Positions 38,697 through 49,321 are shown, counted from the stretch's first letter. The stretch: 64,000 nt of DNA from Lactococcus garvieae (GCF_016027715.1 NZ_CP065691.1:1-64000); one strand, 5' to 3'. Program-made: numbers and translations. Notes: a model not told the origin generated them from the sequence alone.

Positions 38697-41030
38697 ATGA
38701 AAACAGAAACTAAAGAAATCTTTGAGCAAGCCTGGGAAGGTTTCAAAGGATCAGACTGGCAAGACAAAGCTAGCGTAACACGCTTCGTTCAAGCCAACTA
38801 CAAACCTTACGATGGAGACGAAAGCTTCCTCGAAGGACCAACAGAACGTACGCTTAAAGTAAAAGACATTATTGAAACAACAAAAGCGCACTATGAAGAA
38901 GTGGGATTCCCATTTGACACAGACCGTGTTACTTCTATCCATAAAATTCCTGCTGGTTACATTGATCCTGAAAACAAAGATCTCGAACTCATTTACGGTA
39001 TGCAAAACAGCGAACTTTTCCGTTTGAACTTCATGCCTAAAGGTGGTCTTCGTGTAGCAGAAAAAATCTTGACAGAACACGGACTCAGCGTTGATCCAGA
39101 ATTACACGAAGTTTTGGATACTACAATGACTTCTGTAAATGACGGTATCTTCCGTGCTTACACATCAGCTATCCGTAAAGCACGTCACGCGCATACAGTA
39201 ACTGGTTTGCCAGATGCTTACTCACGTGGACGTATCATCGGTGTTTACGCACGTCTTGCACTTTACGGTGCAGACTACTTGATGAAAGAAAAAGCACGCG
39301 AGTGGGATGCTATTACTGAAATCACTGAAGAAACTATCCGTCTTAAAGAAGAAATCAACATGCAATATCAAGCACTTGATCAAGTTGCGAAGTTTGGTGA
39401 TCTTTACGGACTCGATGTGCGCCGTCCAGCTTTGAACACTAAAGAAGCTATCCAATGGATTAACATTGCTTATATGGCTGTATGTCGTGTTATCAATGGT
39501 GCAGCAACTTCTCTTGGACGTGTGCCAATCGTTCTTGATATCTTTGCTGAGCGTGACCTTGAACGTGGTACATTTACAGAAAAAGAGCTTCAAGAATTTG
39601 TTGATGATTTCGTATTGAAACTTCGTACAATGAAATTTGCTCGTGCTGCTGCCTATGATGAACTTTACTCTGGTGACCCAACATTCATCACAACATCTAT
39701 GGCTGGTATGGGTAACGATGGTCGTCACCGTGTTACAAAAATGGATTACCGTTTCCTTAACACTTTGGATACAATCGGTAACGCTCCAGAACCAAACTTA
39801 ACTGTCCTTTGGTCAGATAAATTGCCACATGCTTTTAAACGCTACTCAATGTCTATGTCACACAAACACTCTTCTATTCAATATGAAGGTGTTGAAACAA
39901 TGGCTAAAGAAGGCTATGGCGAAATGTCATGTATCTCATGTTGTGTGTCACCACTTGATCCAGAAAATGAAAACGAACGTCACAATCTCCAATACTTTGG
40001 TGCGCGTGTTAACGTTCTAAAAGCTATGTTGACTGGTTTGAACGGTGGTTATGACGATGTTCACAAAGACTATAAAGTATTTGATATTGAACCTGTAACT
40101 GACGAAGTCCTTGACTACGAAACAGTTATGGAAAACTTTGACAAGTCATTGACTTGGTTGACTGACACTTATGTAGATGCGATGAACATCATCCACTACA
40201 TGACTGACAAATACAACTATGAAGCTGTACAAATGGCCTTCTTGCCAACACGTGTCCGTGCCAACATGGGCTTCGGTATCTGTGGTTTTGCCAACACAGT
40301 TGATTCACTTTCAGCTATCAAATATGCTAAAGTTAAAACAATCCGTGATGAAAATGGCTACATCTATGACTACGAAGTCGAAGGCGACTTCCCACGTTAT
40401 GGTGAAGATGATGACCGTGTAGACGATATCGCTAAACTTTTGATGAAGATGTACTACGAAAAATTAGCTTCACACAAACTTTACAAAAATGCTGAAGCTA
40501 CTGTATCACTCTTGACTATCACTTCAAACGTTGCATACTCTAAACAAACTGGTAACTCTCCAGTTCATAAAGGTGTATTCCTCAACGAAGATGGTTCAGT
40601 GAATAAATCTAAAGTAGAATTCTTCTCACCAGGTGCGAACCCATCAAACAAAGCACGTGGCGGATGGCTTCAAAACTTGAACTCATTAGCAAAACTTGAA
40701 TTTGCGCACGCAAATGACGGTATTTCATTGACAACTCAAGTTTCACCACGCGCTCTTGGTAAAACACGTGACGAACAAGTGGATAACTTGGTTCAAATCC
40801 TTGATGGATACTTTGGTCAAGGTGGACAACACGTTAACCTTAACGTCATGGACCTCAAAGATGTTTACAGCAAAATCATGAATGGCGAAGATGTTATCGT
40901 TCGTATCTCTGGTTACTGTGTAAACACTAAATATCTTACTCCAGAACAAAAACAAGAATTGACTGAACGTGTCTTCCACGAAGTTCTTTCACAAGATGAT
41001 GATGAAGTAATGCACACATCAAATATCTAA
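38697..41030 (+). CDS. pfl: formate C-acetyltransferase (pyruvate formate-lyase)
   Basis: A 777-residue glycyl-radical enzyme converting pyruvate and CoA to acetyl-CoA and formate in anaerobic mixed-acid metabolism. Active-site cysteines lie in SCISCCVSP (about residue 418) and the radical glycine is Gly739 in RISGYCVN. The activase gene is not in the window. The codon use (many frequent codons, few rare ones) suggests high expression. Strong promoter, AAAGGAG Shine-Dalgarno, own terminator. Confidence 0.97.
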   Translation: MKTETKEIFEQAWEGFKGSDWQDKASVTRFVQANYKPYDGDESFLEGPTERTLKVKDIIETTKAHYEEVGFPFDTDRVTSIHKIPAGYIDPENKDLELIYGMQNSELFRLNFMPKGGLRVAEKILTEHGLSVDPELHEVLDTTMTSVNDGIFRAYTSAIRKARHAHTVTGLPDAYSRGRIIGVYARLALYGADYLMKEKAREWDAITEITEETIRLKEEINMQYQALDQVAKFGDLYGLDVRRPALNTKEAIQWINIAYMAVCRVINGAATSLGRVPIVLDIFAERDLERGTFTEKELQEFVDDFVLKLRTMKFARAAAYDELYSGDPTFITTSMAGMGNDGRHRVTKMDYRFLNTLDTIGNAPEPNLTVLWSDKLPHAFKRYSMSMSHKHSSIQYEGVETMAKEGYGEMSCISCCVSPLDPENENERHNLQYFGARVNVLKAMLTGLNGGYDDVHKDYKVFDIEPVTDEVLDYETVMENFDKSLTWLTDTYVDAMNIIHYMTDKYNYEAVQMAFLPTRVRANMGFGICGFANTVDSLSAIKYAKVKTIRDENGYIYDYEVEGDFPRYGEDDDRVDDIAKLLMKMYYEKLASHKLYKNAEATVSLLTITSNVAYSKQTGNSPVHKGVFLNEDGSVNKSKVEFFSPGANPSNKARGGWLQNLNSLAKLEFAHANDGISLTTQVSPRALGKTRDEQVDNLVQILDGYFGQGGQHVNLNVMDLKDVYSKIMNGEDVIVRISGYCVNTKYLTPEQKQELTERVFHEVLSQDDDEVMHTSNI

Positions 41031-41034
41031 AAAG

Positions 41035-41071
41035 AAAAAACAGTTTTATCCTCGGGATAAGCTGTTTTTTT
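41035..41071 (+). terminator. pfl terminator
   Basis: AACAGTTTTATCC pairs with GGATAAGCTGTT, T-run after. Confidence 0.82.
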
Positions 41072-41110
41072 ATCCTCAAAAAAAGTAACTGACACTAAAA
41101 ATGAAAATTC

Positions 41111-41126
41111 TGCTATAATAAATCTA
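41111..41126 (+). promoter_or_regulatory. coaE promoter with start codon at predicted +1
   Basis: Extended -10 TGCTATAAT (TATAAT 41114-41119); ATG begins at 41126, the seventh base after the -10, the normal transcription start distance. No Shine-Dalgarno can exist between. Confidence 0.7.
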
Positions 41127-41731
41127 TGAATAAAGTAATCGGTTTGACAGGTGGAATAGCTTCTGGGAAATCAACGGCGGTTGATTTTTTGCGTTCTCAG
41201 GGTTATCCTATTATTGATGCGGATCAGGTTGTCCGTGAACTGCAAGCACCCGGCGGTTTGCTTTACCAGGCAATCATGCAAGAGTTTGGTGATACTTACT
41301 TTGATGACAAAGGATTGTTAAATCGTCGTAAGCTAGGGGATTTGATTTTTTCAAATGATGAGGCGAGGGAAAAACTAGCAAAGCTTCAAAATCATATCAT
41401 TCGTCGTGAAATCTATGCGAGGCGTGATGCTTTATTGAAAGAGGGAAAAACAGATAAAGCTATTATTATGGATATTCCCTTGCTCATGGAGCAGCATTAT
41501 GATGGCTTTGACGAGATATGGCTCGTCGCTGTTTCAGAAAACATTCAGATCGAGCGTATCATGGCTAGAGATAATATGACAGAAGCAGAAGCTCAAGCAC
41601 GTATTCGAGCGCAGATGCCGCTGGCAGAAAAGAAAAAGTATGCCACACGAGTTATTGACACTTCAGGACAGATTTCTGAGACCTATGCAAAAATCAAAGA
41701 ATTATTGAAAATAATAGAAAAGAGGGATTAA
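41126..41731 (+). CDS. coaE: dephospho-CoA kinase
   Basis: A 201-residue kinase for the last step of CoA synthesis. The P-loop is GLTGGIASGKST (residues 6-17), with DADQVVREL and MDIPLLME motifs. The message is probably leaderless (see promoter entry). Downstream gene pmrA follows at once, its Shine-Dalgarno AGAGGG lying inside the last coaE codons. Confidence 0.95.
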   Translation: MNKVIGLTGGIASGKSTAVDFLRSQGYPIIDADQVVRELQAPGGLLYQAIMQEFGDTYFDDKGLLNRRKLGDLIFSNDEAREKLAKLQNHIIRREIYARRDALLKEGKTDKAIIMDIPLLMEQHYDGFDEIWLVAVSENIQIERIMARDNMTEAEAQARIRAQMPLAEKKKYATRVIDTSGQISETYAKIKELLKIIEKRD

Positions 41732-41732
41732 C

Positions 41733-42974
41733 ACGAGTAAATCAACTAAAAACAAAAACAGAAATGTAAATTGGAAACAAAACCTATGGATCACATGGAT
41801 CGGCTGTTTCATTGTCGGCTCATCCTTCTCTTTGGTAATGCCATTTTTACCTTTGTATATTCAAAGTTTGGGCGTGACAGGGTCGAATGTTGAGTTATTT
41901 TCTGGAATAGCATTTGCGTCGACAGCACTTGTCTCAGGACTTGTTGCTCCGATGTGGGGTAAACTTGCGGACAAATATGGCCGAAAACCAATGATGGTAA
42001 GAGCTTCTTTTGCCATGACATTTACGATGTCTGCTATTGCCTTTTCACATCACATGGGTGGTTACTGGTGGTTGCTGCTCATGCGAAGTCTCATGGGCTT
42101 CTTTTCAGGATTCATCCCCAACTCGACGGCAATGATAGCTTCGCAAGCACCTAAAGAACGCTCTGGCTATGCTTTAGGTATTTTATCGACAGCTATGATT
42201 ACAGGAACTCTGATCGGACCTTCTATTGGTGGGTTACTCGCTCAGTGGTTTGGAATGGCCAATGTTTTCCTCATCGTGGGTACACTGCTTGCTCTTGCAA
42301 CAATATTAACCGTCCTCTTTGTTCACGAAAATTTCGAGCCTGTTGCCAAAGACGAAATGCTTTCCACAAAAGAAATTGTCAACCGGGTAAGCAATAAACA
42401 AATACTCTTTGGCTTGCTTATTACGAGCTTTATTATTCAGGTGACAACTCAGTCCATAGAGCCTTTTGTCACTCTTTATATCAAGACATTAACCACGAAC
42501 ACAAGTAATCTGATGTTCATCTCAGGGCTTATCGTCTCAGCTGTAGGTCTTTCTGCTATGATGTCTTCAAGTACACTTGGCAAACTTGGCGACAAGTACG
42601 GTGCTCACCGCTTAATCTTAATTGGTTTAGCTTTCAGCTTTGCCATGTATTTGCCGATGGCTTTTGTAACAACACCCTTGCAGTTAGGAATTTTACGCTT
42701 TATGCTTGGTTTTGGTACAGGTGCTCTTATGCCTTCCGTTAATTCACTTTTAGCAAAAATAACTCCTAAAGAAGGCGTGTCCCGTATTTTTGCTTACAAC
42801 CAAATGTTTTCGAACTTTGGTGTAGTCGTCGGACCAATCGTTGGCTCGGCTATTGCAGGTTGGATTTCTTATCGAATGGCTTTTATAGTGACAAGTCTCT
42901 TTGTTGTGGTTAATTTTTTCTGGTCCTTAACTAATTTCCGCAAATACTTGAGAAAACGGAGTATCGTAGAATGA
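41733..42974 (+). CDS. pmrA: MFS multidrug exporter PmrA-like, probable ACG start
   Basis: A 413-residue, 12-helix major facilitator transporter like streptococcal PmrA. The loop 2-3 motif [13 protein letters not shown] and the helix-5 motif [19 protein letters not shown] are present. The frame is open from a TAG at 41715 and has no ATG, GTG or TTG until TTG 41832, which lies inside helix 1 ([19 protein letters not shown]). The codon where ATG is expected is ACG (41733), six bases after AGAGGG, followed by SKSTKNKN. Starting at 41832 would destroy helix 1. The stop overlaps rpmG (ATGA). Confidence 0.87.
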   Translation, partial: TSKSTKNKNRNVNWKQNLWITWIGCFIVGSSFSLVMPFLPLYIQSLGVTGSNVELFSGIAFASTALVSGLVAPMWGKLADKYGRKPMMVRASFAMTFTMSAIAFSHHMGGYWWLLLMRSLMGFFSGFIPNSTAMIASQAPKERSGYALGILSTAMITGTLIGPSIGGLLAQWFGMANVFLIVGTLLALATILTVLFVHENFEPVAKDEMLSTKEIVNRVSNKQILFGLLITSFIIQVTTQSIEPFVTLYIKTLTTNTSNLMFISGLIVSAVGLSAMMSSSTLGKLGDKYGAHRLILIGLAFSFAMYLPMAFVTTPLQLGILRFMLGFGTGALMPSVNSLLAKITPKEGVSRIFAYNQMFSNFGVVVGPIVGSAIAGWISYRMAFIVTSLFVVVNFFWSLTNFRKYLRKRSIVE

Positions 42975-43117
42975 GGGTGAAAATAACATTAGCTTGCACA
43001 AGCTGCAAGAGTAAAAATTATATTAGCAGCAAAAATAAAAGCAGTCATCCCGAAAAAGTAGAAACTATGAAGTTTTGTCCAAAAGAACGTATGGTCACTC
43101 TACACCGTGAAGTTTAG
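42971..43117 (+). CDS. rpmG: 50S ribosomal protein L33
   Basis: A 48-residue L33 ([23 protein letters not shown]...). The first CxxC is CTSC; the second pair is reduced to a single Cys in [15 protein letters not shown], as in many Gram-positive L33 forms. ATG 42971 overlaps the pmrA stop as ATGA, behind GGAG. Streptococci place rpmG-secE-nusG after pmrA; here secE and nusG do not follow. Confidence 0.88.
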   Translation: MRVKITLACTSCKSKNYISSKNKSSHPEKVETMKFCPKERMVTLHREV

Positions 43118-43199
43118 GATCTATTAAACAGTTTTTATTACGTCTAAGTCCTACTATTTTTTAAAATAATTGCACATCTATAAAAATGCTTGTGAAAAA

Positions 43200-43208
43200 A
43201 TGGTATAA
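43200..43208 (+). promoter_or_regulatory. ftsW extended -10 promoter
   Basis: TGGTATAAT with TATAAT at 43203-43208 and no good -35 box. Confidence 0.55.
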
Positions 43209-43251
43209 TAAAAAATGTTAAAAAATAATAGAAATGAAATGATAACTTAAA

Positions 43252-44475
43252 ATGAATGATGGATTGAAGAAAGCAAATTTTCTGAATTATTCTATTTTGA
43301 TTCCTTATCTGATTATGTCAGCTGTAGGGATCGTTATGGTTTTTTCAGCAACAGTCCCTTATCAGTTGGCGCTGGGACTCTCACCTTATAAAATGGCAAT
43401 TAACCAAGGGGCATTTATGCTCTTGAGTTTTATCGCTATTGCTGTTATTTATCGTATGAAACTGCGTGCACTTAAAAGCAAGAAAATGATTGGGTGGGTA
43501 CTTTTCCTCCTCATTTCGGCGATGATATATTCACGGGTAGGCCCTGGAACTTCGGCCAATGGTGCCCACGGTTGGATTCCTATTCCCGGTGTTGGTACGA
43601 TTCAGCCTGCGGAGTATGCTAAGTTTTTTGTTGTCTGGTATCTGGCTTCTGTTTTCTCAGAAAAACAGGAAGAAATATATCAAAAAGATGCTTCTGCTAT
43701 TTTTAAAGGAGAAACAATCTGGCAAAAACTGTTTAGTGGCTGGCGTTTCTGGATTCTCCTTATGTTAGGTATCCTTGTTCTTATGCCTGACTTGGGTAAT
43801 GCCTCCATTATGGCGATGATCACCGGTGTAATGATTGCTTCTAGTGGTATTTCTTGGCGTTGGTTTAGTGGCTATGGTAAGATAATCTTGGGAGCTATGG
43901 TTGCCTTTATTGCCTACCTTTATGCTGTAGGTGGTGACGTTATCCCGGGACACTACGTCAATGCTCGATTTAAAGCAATGGTCAATCCTTTTAGTGGCTT
44001 ATCCACTTATGGACATCAAATGGCAAACTCTTACTATGCTGTAAGTAATGGCGGCTGGTTTGGACGTGGACTAGGTAATTCTATTGAGAAAAATGGTTAT
44101 TTGCCAGAAGCCCATACAGACTTTATCTTCTCGATTGTTATTGAGGAGTTGGGGGTAATTGGGGGAATTATCATTTTAGGCATTTTGTTCTTTATGATTG
44201 TGCGTATTCTTCAAGTAGGAATTCGTGCAAGAAATGCCTTTAATTCAATGATTTGTATGGGTATAGGTTCGACACTTCTGATTTCAGTATTTATCAATAT
44301 TGGTGGTGCTTTTGGGATTATTCCTGAAACAGGAGTTACTTTCCCATTCTTGTCACAAGGAGGATCTTCTTTCCTTGTTTTGTCATTGGGGATTGCTTTT
44401 GTCTTGAATATCTCAGCAGATGAGAAACGTAGAGAAGTGAGAGAGCTTTCAAGCACATATGCTAGAAATGTTTAA
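43252..44475 (+). CDS. ftsW: FtsW/RodA-type SEDS peptidoglycan polymerase
   Basis: A 407-residue, roughly ten-helix SEDS protein. Motifs are GTSANGAHGWIPIPGVGTIQPAEYAK, MPDLGNASIM and the C-terminal ETGVTFPFLSQGGSS; the catalytic-type Asp lies in the large extracellular loop region before HTDFIFS. Position before pycA favours FtsW over RodA. The ATG lacks a strong Shine-Dalgarno. Followed by a terminator. Confidence 0.9.
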   Translation: MNDGLKKANFLNYSILIPYLIMSAVGIVMVFSATVPYQLALGLSPYKMAINQGAFMLLSFIAIAVIYRMKLRALKSKKMIGWVLFLLISAMIYSRVGPGTSANGAHGWIPIPGVGTIQPAEYAKFFVVWYLASVFSEKQEEIYQKDASAIFKGETIWQKLFSGWRFWILLMLGILVLMPDLGNASIMAMITGVMIASSGISWRWFSGYGKIILGAMVAFIAYLYAVGGDVIPGHYVNARFKAMVNPFSGLSTYGHQMANSYYAVSNGGWFGRGLGNSIEKNGYLPEAHTDFIFSIVIEELGVIGGIIILGILFFMIVRILQVGIRARNAFNSMICMGIGSTLLISVFINIGGAFGIIPETGVTFPFLSQGGSSFLVLSLGIAFVLNISADEKRREVRELSSTYARNV

Positions 44476-44495
44476 GGTTTAATGCTAAAGTTAAG

Positions 44496-44522
44496 AAAAA
44501 GCTAATCAACTTAGCTTTTTTT
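44496..44522 (+). terminator. ftsW terminator
   Basis: AAAAAGCTAA pairs with TTAGCTTTTT, loop TCAAC, T residues after. Confidence 0.82.
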
Positions 44523-44649
44523 ATAAAGTTTGTATGTTGTGAAAATTCTTAATTTGGTTGCTGATGTCTTATAAGAGCCTGATTTTTAGATTTATAAGGT
44601 ATCATCAACCACATTACACAACATATTAGGGAAGAAGATAGGGGATTGT

Positions 44650-47600
44650 ATGAAAAAACTGCTCGTTGCCAACCGTGGTGAAATTGCCATTCGTGTTTTT
44701 CGTGCCAGTAATGAATTAGGTCTGTCAACCGTTGCCATCTATGCTAAAGAAGATGAATATTCGGTACACCGTTTCAAAGCAGATGAAGCGTATCTAGTCG
44801 GACAAGGTAAAAAACCGATAGATGCTTATCTTGATGCTGATGACATCATTCGTATTGCTTTAGATGCGGGTGCAGATGCGATTCACCCAGGATATGGTTT
44901 GCTTTCAGAAAATCTAGAATTTGCGACAAAGGTTCGTGAAGCAGGACTGGTCTTTGTTGGTCCAAATCTGAAACACTTAGATATCTTTGGGGATAAGATC
45001 AAGGCGAAAAAAGCAGCAGATATGGCACAGATTCAAGGGATTCCAGGTACAGATGGTGCAGTAGATATCGATGGGGCCCTTGCCTTTGCTGAAACATATG
45101 GTTATCCAGTGATGATAAAAGCGGCTCTTGGCGGTGGCGGACGTGGCATGCGTGTCGCACGGAATATTGAGGAAATGCGTGACGGATATGCACGTGCTAA
45201 GTCAGAAGCACAAACAGCTTTTGGATCAGCTGAAATTTATGTTGAAAAATACATTGAAAATCCAAAACATATTGAAGTTCAGATTCTAGGAGATGAGCAC
45301 GGAAATATCATTCACTTACATGAGCGTGATTGTTCTGTTCAACGACGTAATCAAAAAGTGATTGAAATTGCTCCAGCAGTGGGACTAAGTCCAGCCTTTC
45401 GTGAGGAAATATGTCAGGCTGCTGTTCAACTTTGTCAGGCCGTCGGTTATATTAATGCAGGGACAGTTGAGTTTTTGGTCAAAGACGATGCCTTTTACTT
45501 TATTGAAGTGAACCCGCGTGTGCAAGTTGAGCACACGATTACGGAGATGATTACAGGTGTTGATATCGTTACGGCACAAATTCTCATCGCTCAAGGGAAA
45601 GATATTCATCAGGATATCAAAATTCCCGCACAAGAAGATATTCCATGCTTGGGCGCAGCTATCCAATGCCGCATAACGACTGAGGATCCCGAAAACAACT
45701 TCCTACCAGATACAGGTAAAATCAATACTTACCGTTCACCAGGTGGTTTTGGCGTACGTTTGGATGTAGGAAATGCTTACTCTGGTTATGAAGTAACACC
45801 TTATTTTGATAGTCTCTTAGTCAAAGTTTGTACTCATGCCACTGATTTTGAAGAAGCTGTACATAAGATGCAACGTGTCTTGCGCGAGTTTCGCATACGT
45901 GGTGTGAAAACAAATATTCCGTTCTTGGAAAATGTTATTGAAAATGAACAGTTTACTAGTGGACAAGCAACTACAACCTTCATTGATAACACAACAAGTC
46001 TTTTCCAATTTCCACGAAAGCGTAATCGTGGTACAAAAATGCTGAACTATATCTCTAATATCACAGTGAATGGTTTTCCAGGAATCGACCACACAGAGAA
46101 ACGTTATTATGAGCCAGCACGACAACCCGAGCTGGAGCTTTCTAGTCGACTAACGACTAAAAACATTTTGGACCAAAGAGGAGCTGATGCACTCGTTGAT
46201 TTTGTAAAAGCTTCAGATGAAGTACTTTTGACAGATACAACTTTTCGTGATGCACATCAAAGTCTTCTTGCTACCCGTTTGCGCCTTCAAGATATGAAGG
46301 GAATCGCAACATCCGTTGATCAAGGTCTCTCGGATTTATTCTCTGTGGAGATGTGGGGTGGTGCCACATTTGATGTAGCTTACCGTTTTCTAAATGAATC
46401 TCCTTGGTATCGTCTACGCAAATTGCGTGAACAAATGCCAAATACACTTTTCCAAATGTTATTCCGTGGTTCAAATGCCGTAGGTTATCAAAACTATCCT
46501 GATAATGTTATTCAGGAATTTATACAAAAAGCAGCTGCAGAAGGCATTGATGTCTTCCGTATATTTGATAGTCTCAACTGGTTGCCACAGATGGAAAAAT
46601 CAATCCAAGCTGTTCGTGACACAGGAAAAATAGCTGAAGCAACGATTTGCTATACGGGCGATATTTTAGATAAAACGCGTCAAAAATATGATTTAAAATA
46701 CTACAAAGATTTAGCGAAAGAACTAGAAGCTACCGGTGCTCATATCTTGGCGATTAAAGATATGGCAGGGCTCCTAAAACCACAAGCGGCCTATGTTTTG
46801 ATAACGGCTTTGAAGGAAACGGTTGATTTACCGATTCATCTGCATACACATGATACAGCGGGTAATGGTATTATTACTTATTCAGGTGCTATCAAAGCGG
46901 GTGTAGATATCGTTGATGTTGCAACCGCCTCACTTGCTGGCGGTACATCTCAGCCTTCAATGCAGTCACTTTATTATGCTTTAGAGCATGGGGGACGTCA
47001 TGCAGCGCTGAACATCAGCAATGCAGAGCAGATTGACCATTATTGGGAGGATACACGCCGCTATTATGCACCTTTTGAGGCAGGTATTACTAGTCCTCAA
47101 ACGGAAGTATACCGACACGAGATGCCTGGAGGGCAATATACAAATCTCAAGGCACAATCAGCAGCAGTAGGACTTGATGCTCGATTTGACGAAGTTAAAG
47201 CCATGTACAGTAAAGTAAATATGATGTTTGGCGATATTATCAAAGTCACTCCAAGTTCTAAAGTTGTCGGAGACATGGCTCTCTTTATGGTTCAAAATGA
47301 TCTAACTGAAGAAGATGTCTATGCTAAAGGAGAAGAACTCAACTTCCCTGAGTCAGTTGTGTCCTTCTTCCAAGGGAACCTTGGCCAACCTGTAGGTGGT
47401 TTCCCCGAGAAACTTCAATCTCTTATCCTTAAAAATAAAAAAGCTTTGACGGATCGTCCAGGACTTCATGCTCCTGCGGTAGACTTTGCACAAGTCCAGC
47501 AAGAACTCTCAAGCAAGTTAGGCTATCCGGCTGAAGAACATGAAGTGCTCAGTTATATTATGTATCCACAAGTCTTCTTAGACTATCAAAAAATGCAGGA

Positions 47601-48069
47601 TGCCTTTGGTTCTGTTACTTTACTTGATACGGAAACTTTCTTACATGGTATGCGCATGGGTGAACAAATCGAAGTACAAATCGAAAAAGGGAAAACGTTG
47701 ATTATCCGTCTGGATGAAATCGGTGAACCTGACATCTTAGGAAATCGGATACTCTTCTTTAACTTAAACGGTCAAAGACGTGAAATCAGTGTTAAAGACC
47801 AATCTATAAAAACACAAGTTGTTGCTAAACGTAAAGCGGACAGTACCGACCCCCAACAAATCGGTGCAACCATGCCCGGATCTGTTTTAGATATCCTTGT
47901 TAAAAAGGGTGAGAAAGTCAAAAAAGGACAGGCCCTCATGGTAACGGAAGCGATGAAGATGGAAACTACGATTGAAGCACCATTTGATGCTACAGTTGAA
48001 GATATCCATGTCGTTTCAGGTGAAGCGATTCAGACGAAAGATCTTCTTGTTGAACTACGTGAACAATAA
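44650..48069 (+). CDS. pycA: pyruvate carboxylase
   Basis: An 1139-residue biotin enzyme that makes oxaloacetate for aspartate synthesis. The biotin carboxylase domain (residues 1-450; MIKAALGGGGRGMR ATP loop, EVNPRVQVEHTITE) is followed by the carboxyltransferase domain (about 530-800; LTDTTFRDAHQSLLATR, metal His pair in HLHTHDTAG) and the biotin carrier domain with the biotinyl Lys1103 in TEAMKMET. Single gene with its own terminator. Confidence 0.97.
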   Translation: MKKLLVANRGEIAIRVFRASNELGLSTVAIYAKEDEYSVHRFKADEAYLVGQGKKPIDAYLDADDIIRIALDAGADAIHPGYGLLSENLEFATKVREAGLVFVGPNLKHLDIFGDKIKAKKAADMAQIQGIPGTDGAVDIDGALAFAETYGYPVMIKAALGGGGRGMRVARNIEEMRDGYARAKSEAQTAFGSAEIYVEKYIENPKHIEVQILGDEHGNIIHLHERDCSVQRRNQKVIEIAPAVGLSPAFREEICQAAVQLCQAVGYINAGTVEFLVKDDAFYFIEVNPRVQVEHTITEMITGVDIVTAQILIAQGKDIHQDIKIPAQEDIPCLGAAIQCRITTEDPENNFLPDTGKINTYRSPGGFGVRLDVGNAYSGYEVTPYFDSLLVKVCTHATDFEEAVHKMQRVLREFRIRGVKTNIPFLENVIENEQFTSGQATTTFIDNTTSLFQFPRKRNRGTKMLNYISNITVNGFPGIDHTEKRYYEPARQPELELSSRLTTKNILDQRGADALVDFVKASDEVLLTDTTFRDAHQSLLATRLRLQDMKGIATSVDQGLSDLFSVEMWGGATFDVAYRFLNESPWYRLRKLREQMPNTLFQMLFRGSNAVGYQNYPDNVIQEFIQKAAAEGIDVFRIFDSLNWLPQMEKSIQAVRDTGKIAEATICYTGDILDKTRQKYDLKYYKDLAKELEATGAHILAIKDMAGLLKPQAAYVLITALKETVDLPIHLHTHDTAGNGIITYSGAIKAGVDIVDVATASLAGGTSQPSMQSLYYALEHGGRHAALNISNAEQIDHYWEDTRRYYAPFEAGITSPQTEVYRHEMPGGQYTNLKAQSAAVGLDARFDEVKAMYSKVNMMFGDIIKVTPSSKVVGDMALFMVQNDLTEEDVYAKGEELNFPESVVSFFQGNLGQPVGGFPEKLQSLILKNKKALTDRPGLHAPAVDFAQVQQELSSKLGYPAEEHEVLSYIMYPQVFLDYQKMQDAFGSVTLLDTETFLHGMRMGEQIEVQIEKGKTLIIRLDEIGEPDILGNRILFFNLNGQRREISVKDQSIKTQVVAKRKADSTDPQQIGATMPGSVLDILVKKGEKVKKGQALMVTEAMKMETTIEAPFDATVEDIHVVSGEAIQTKDLLVELREQ

Positions 48070-48072
48070 AAG

Positions 48073-48107
48073 AAAAAAACGTTCAGCCTCTAAGCTGGCG
48101 TTTTTTT
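48073..48107 (+). terminator. pycA terminator
   Basis: AAACGTTCAGC and GCTGGCGTTT pair around a short loop, T-run after. The ~100 bp to the Spx-like gene show no other feature. Confidence 0.8.
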
Positions 48108-48215
48108 AGTTACTCCAAACTATTCTGCATTCAACATATTGAAAGGGACAATATAAATGTTCTTAAAGTTTTGATGAAAAATTATATCAAAAGTCATCCT
48201 AACTTTCTGGAGTTA

Positions 48216-48593
48216 TTAATTTAGTCGAGTATTTCGATAAGCTCTACTAATAAAAATTCTTATTTTCTCTGTATTATAACCCACAATATATTTATTTTTA
48301 TCAATAATCAGTGGCAGTCTGAGTATCTCAGGATGACTCAGTATAAATTTAACACTATCATTAAACGACATCTCCAATACATCCTCAATCATACTTTTCA
48401 TGAAGTCCTCACACTGGGCTGGGCGTCTTAATAAATCTAAAAAACCATTTTCACTTAAACGTAAAGTGTGTATTAGATCACTTTTAGAAATATCACTAAT
48501 ATTTTTTTCAGCTATAGGTATCTCTTTTTCGTGAAACCAATTTATAGCTTTTCTACAGGAGATATTGCTCAAGGTATAATATAAAACGATCAT
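48216..48593 (-). CDS. Spx-like ArsC-family protein lacking the first switch cysteine
   Basis: A 125-residue Spx/ArsC-fold protein. At the redox switch it reads LSNISCRKA: Asn at position 10, Cys at 13, so the CxxC pair cannot form. The LRLPLIIDKNKYIVGYNTEKIRIFISR C-terminal region (about 91-117) is still Spx-like. It lies 32 bp downstream of the Fnr-type regulator gene and is probably cotranscribed with it, divergent from the nrd operon. Function unclear: a redox-insensitive RNA polymerase binder is one possibility. Confidence 0.8.
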   Translation of the reverse strand: MIVLYYTLSNISCRKAINWFHEKEIPIAEKNISDISKSDLIHTLRLSENGFLDLLRRPAQCEDFMKSMIEDVLEMSFNDSVKFILSHPEILRLPLIIDKNKYIVGYNTEKIRIFISRAYRNTRLN

Positions 48594-48625
48594 TTTTAAT
48601 TCAATTCTACTTTTAACGATTTTAT

Positions 48626-49291
48626 TTAATAAATTACTTTCTGAAGATTTTCAATAGATATAATGTGAATATCTTTACCAGTACGCTTTATTAAGTTATT
48701 ACTTTCAAAATATTTTAGTTTTCTAGAAAGAGTTTCAGCACGCGTTCCCAATAAACTTGCCAACTCATAGAGAGGAATAGGGATTTTTATTTTATTTTTA
48801 CTTTTTTGTATTCGGGTGAGCTCGATTAAATAAAATGCTAGTCTTTTATCAATATGCTCCATACTTAAAATATGTGTGTGTCTTTCCAATTCCATAAGTT
48901 TCTTAGTATTTAAGTAGAGTAGCTTATTAATTATCTTAGGATATGTTTGACTTAAATAATCAAAGTCAGCTTTTAATAAGCAACAAATTTTTGTGTTATT
49001 TATTGCTTCACCATAATAACTATCATTTGGTAAACCTAATAAATTTTTTTCACCTTCATATCCTCCCGCTTCAACAATTCTTAGAATTTCCTCTCGGCCT
49101 GTTGAAGAAAGAGTATAAACTTTCATTTGACCTGAGGCAACAATATAAAGTTCTTTTTCACTTTCAGGAGAAAATACGATATCCCCTTTCCTAAATTGTT
49201 TATGTTTAAATAAATTATGAATTAAAAATTGGTCTTTATAAGTTAAATGATTGAATAAGGGGACTTTGTTTATACATAAATATTCTGCCAT
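48626..49291 (-). CDS. Crp/Fnr-family transcriptional regulator (Flp-like)
   Basis: A 221-residue regulator. The cupin domain (about 25-120) contains FRKGDIVFSPES and GYEGEKNLLG. The DNA-binding domain has the Fnr-type recognition helix RAETLSRKLK (E-x-x-S-R). Cysteines are few: Cys6 and the Cys103-Cys104 pair; the four-cysteine Fe-S pattern of E. coli FNR is absent, as in lactococcal FlpA/FlpB. An Fnr-like box lies 31 bp upstream of its start, between it and nrdI. Confidence 0.87.
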   Translation of the reverse strand: MAEYLCINKVPLFNHLTYKDQFLIHNLFKHKQFRKGDIVFSPESEKELYIVASGQMKVYTLSSTGREEILRIVEAGGYEGEKNLLGLPNDSYYGEAINNTKICCLLKADFDYLSQTYPKIINKLLYLNTKKLMELERHTHILSMEHIDKRLAFYLIELTRIQKSKNKIKIPIPLYELASLLGTRAETLSRKLKYFESNNLIKRTGKDIHIISIENLQKVIY

Positions 49292-49321
49292 AATTTTTTT
49301 CTTTCCTAATATATATAAAAA

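Noticed and set aside
42971-43117. L33 as an unusual zinc-free paralogue
   Set aside because: The CTSC ... CPKER layout matches ordinary Gram-positive L33 forms as I remember them, so it is not remarkable.
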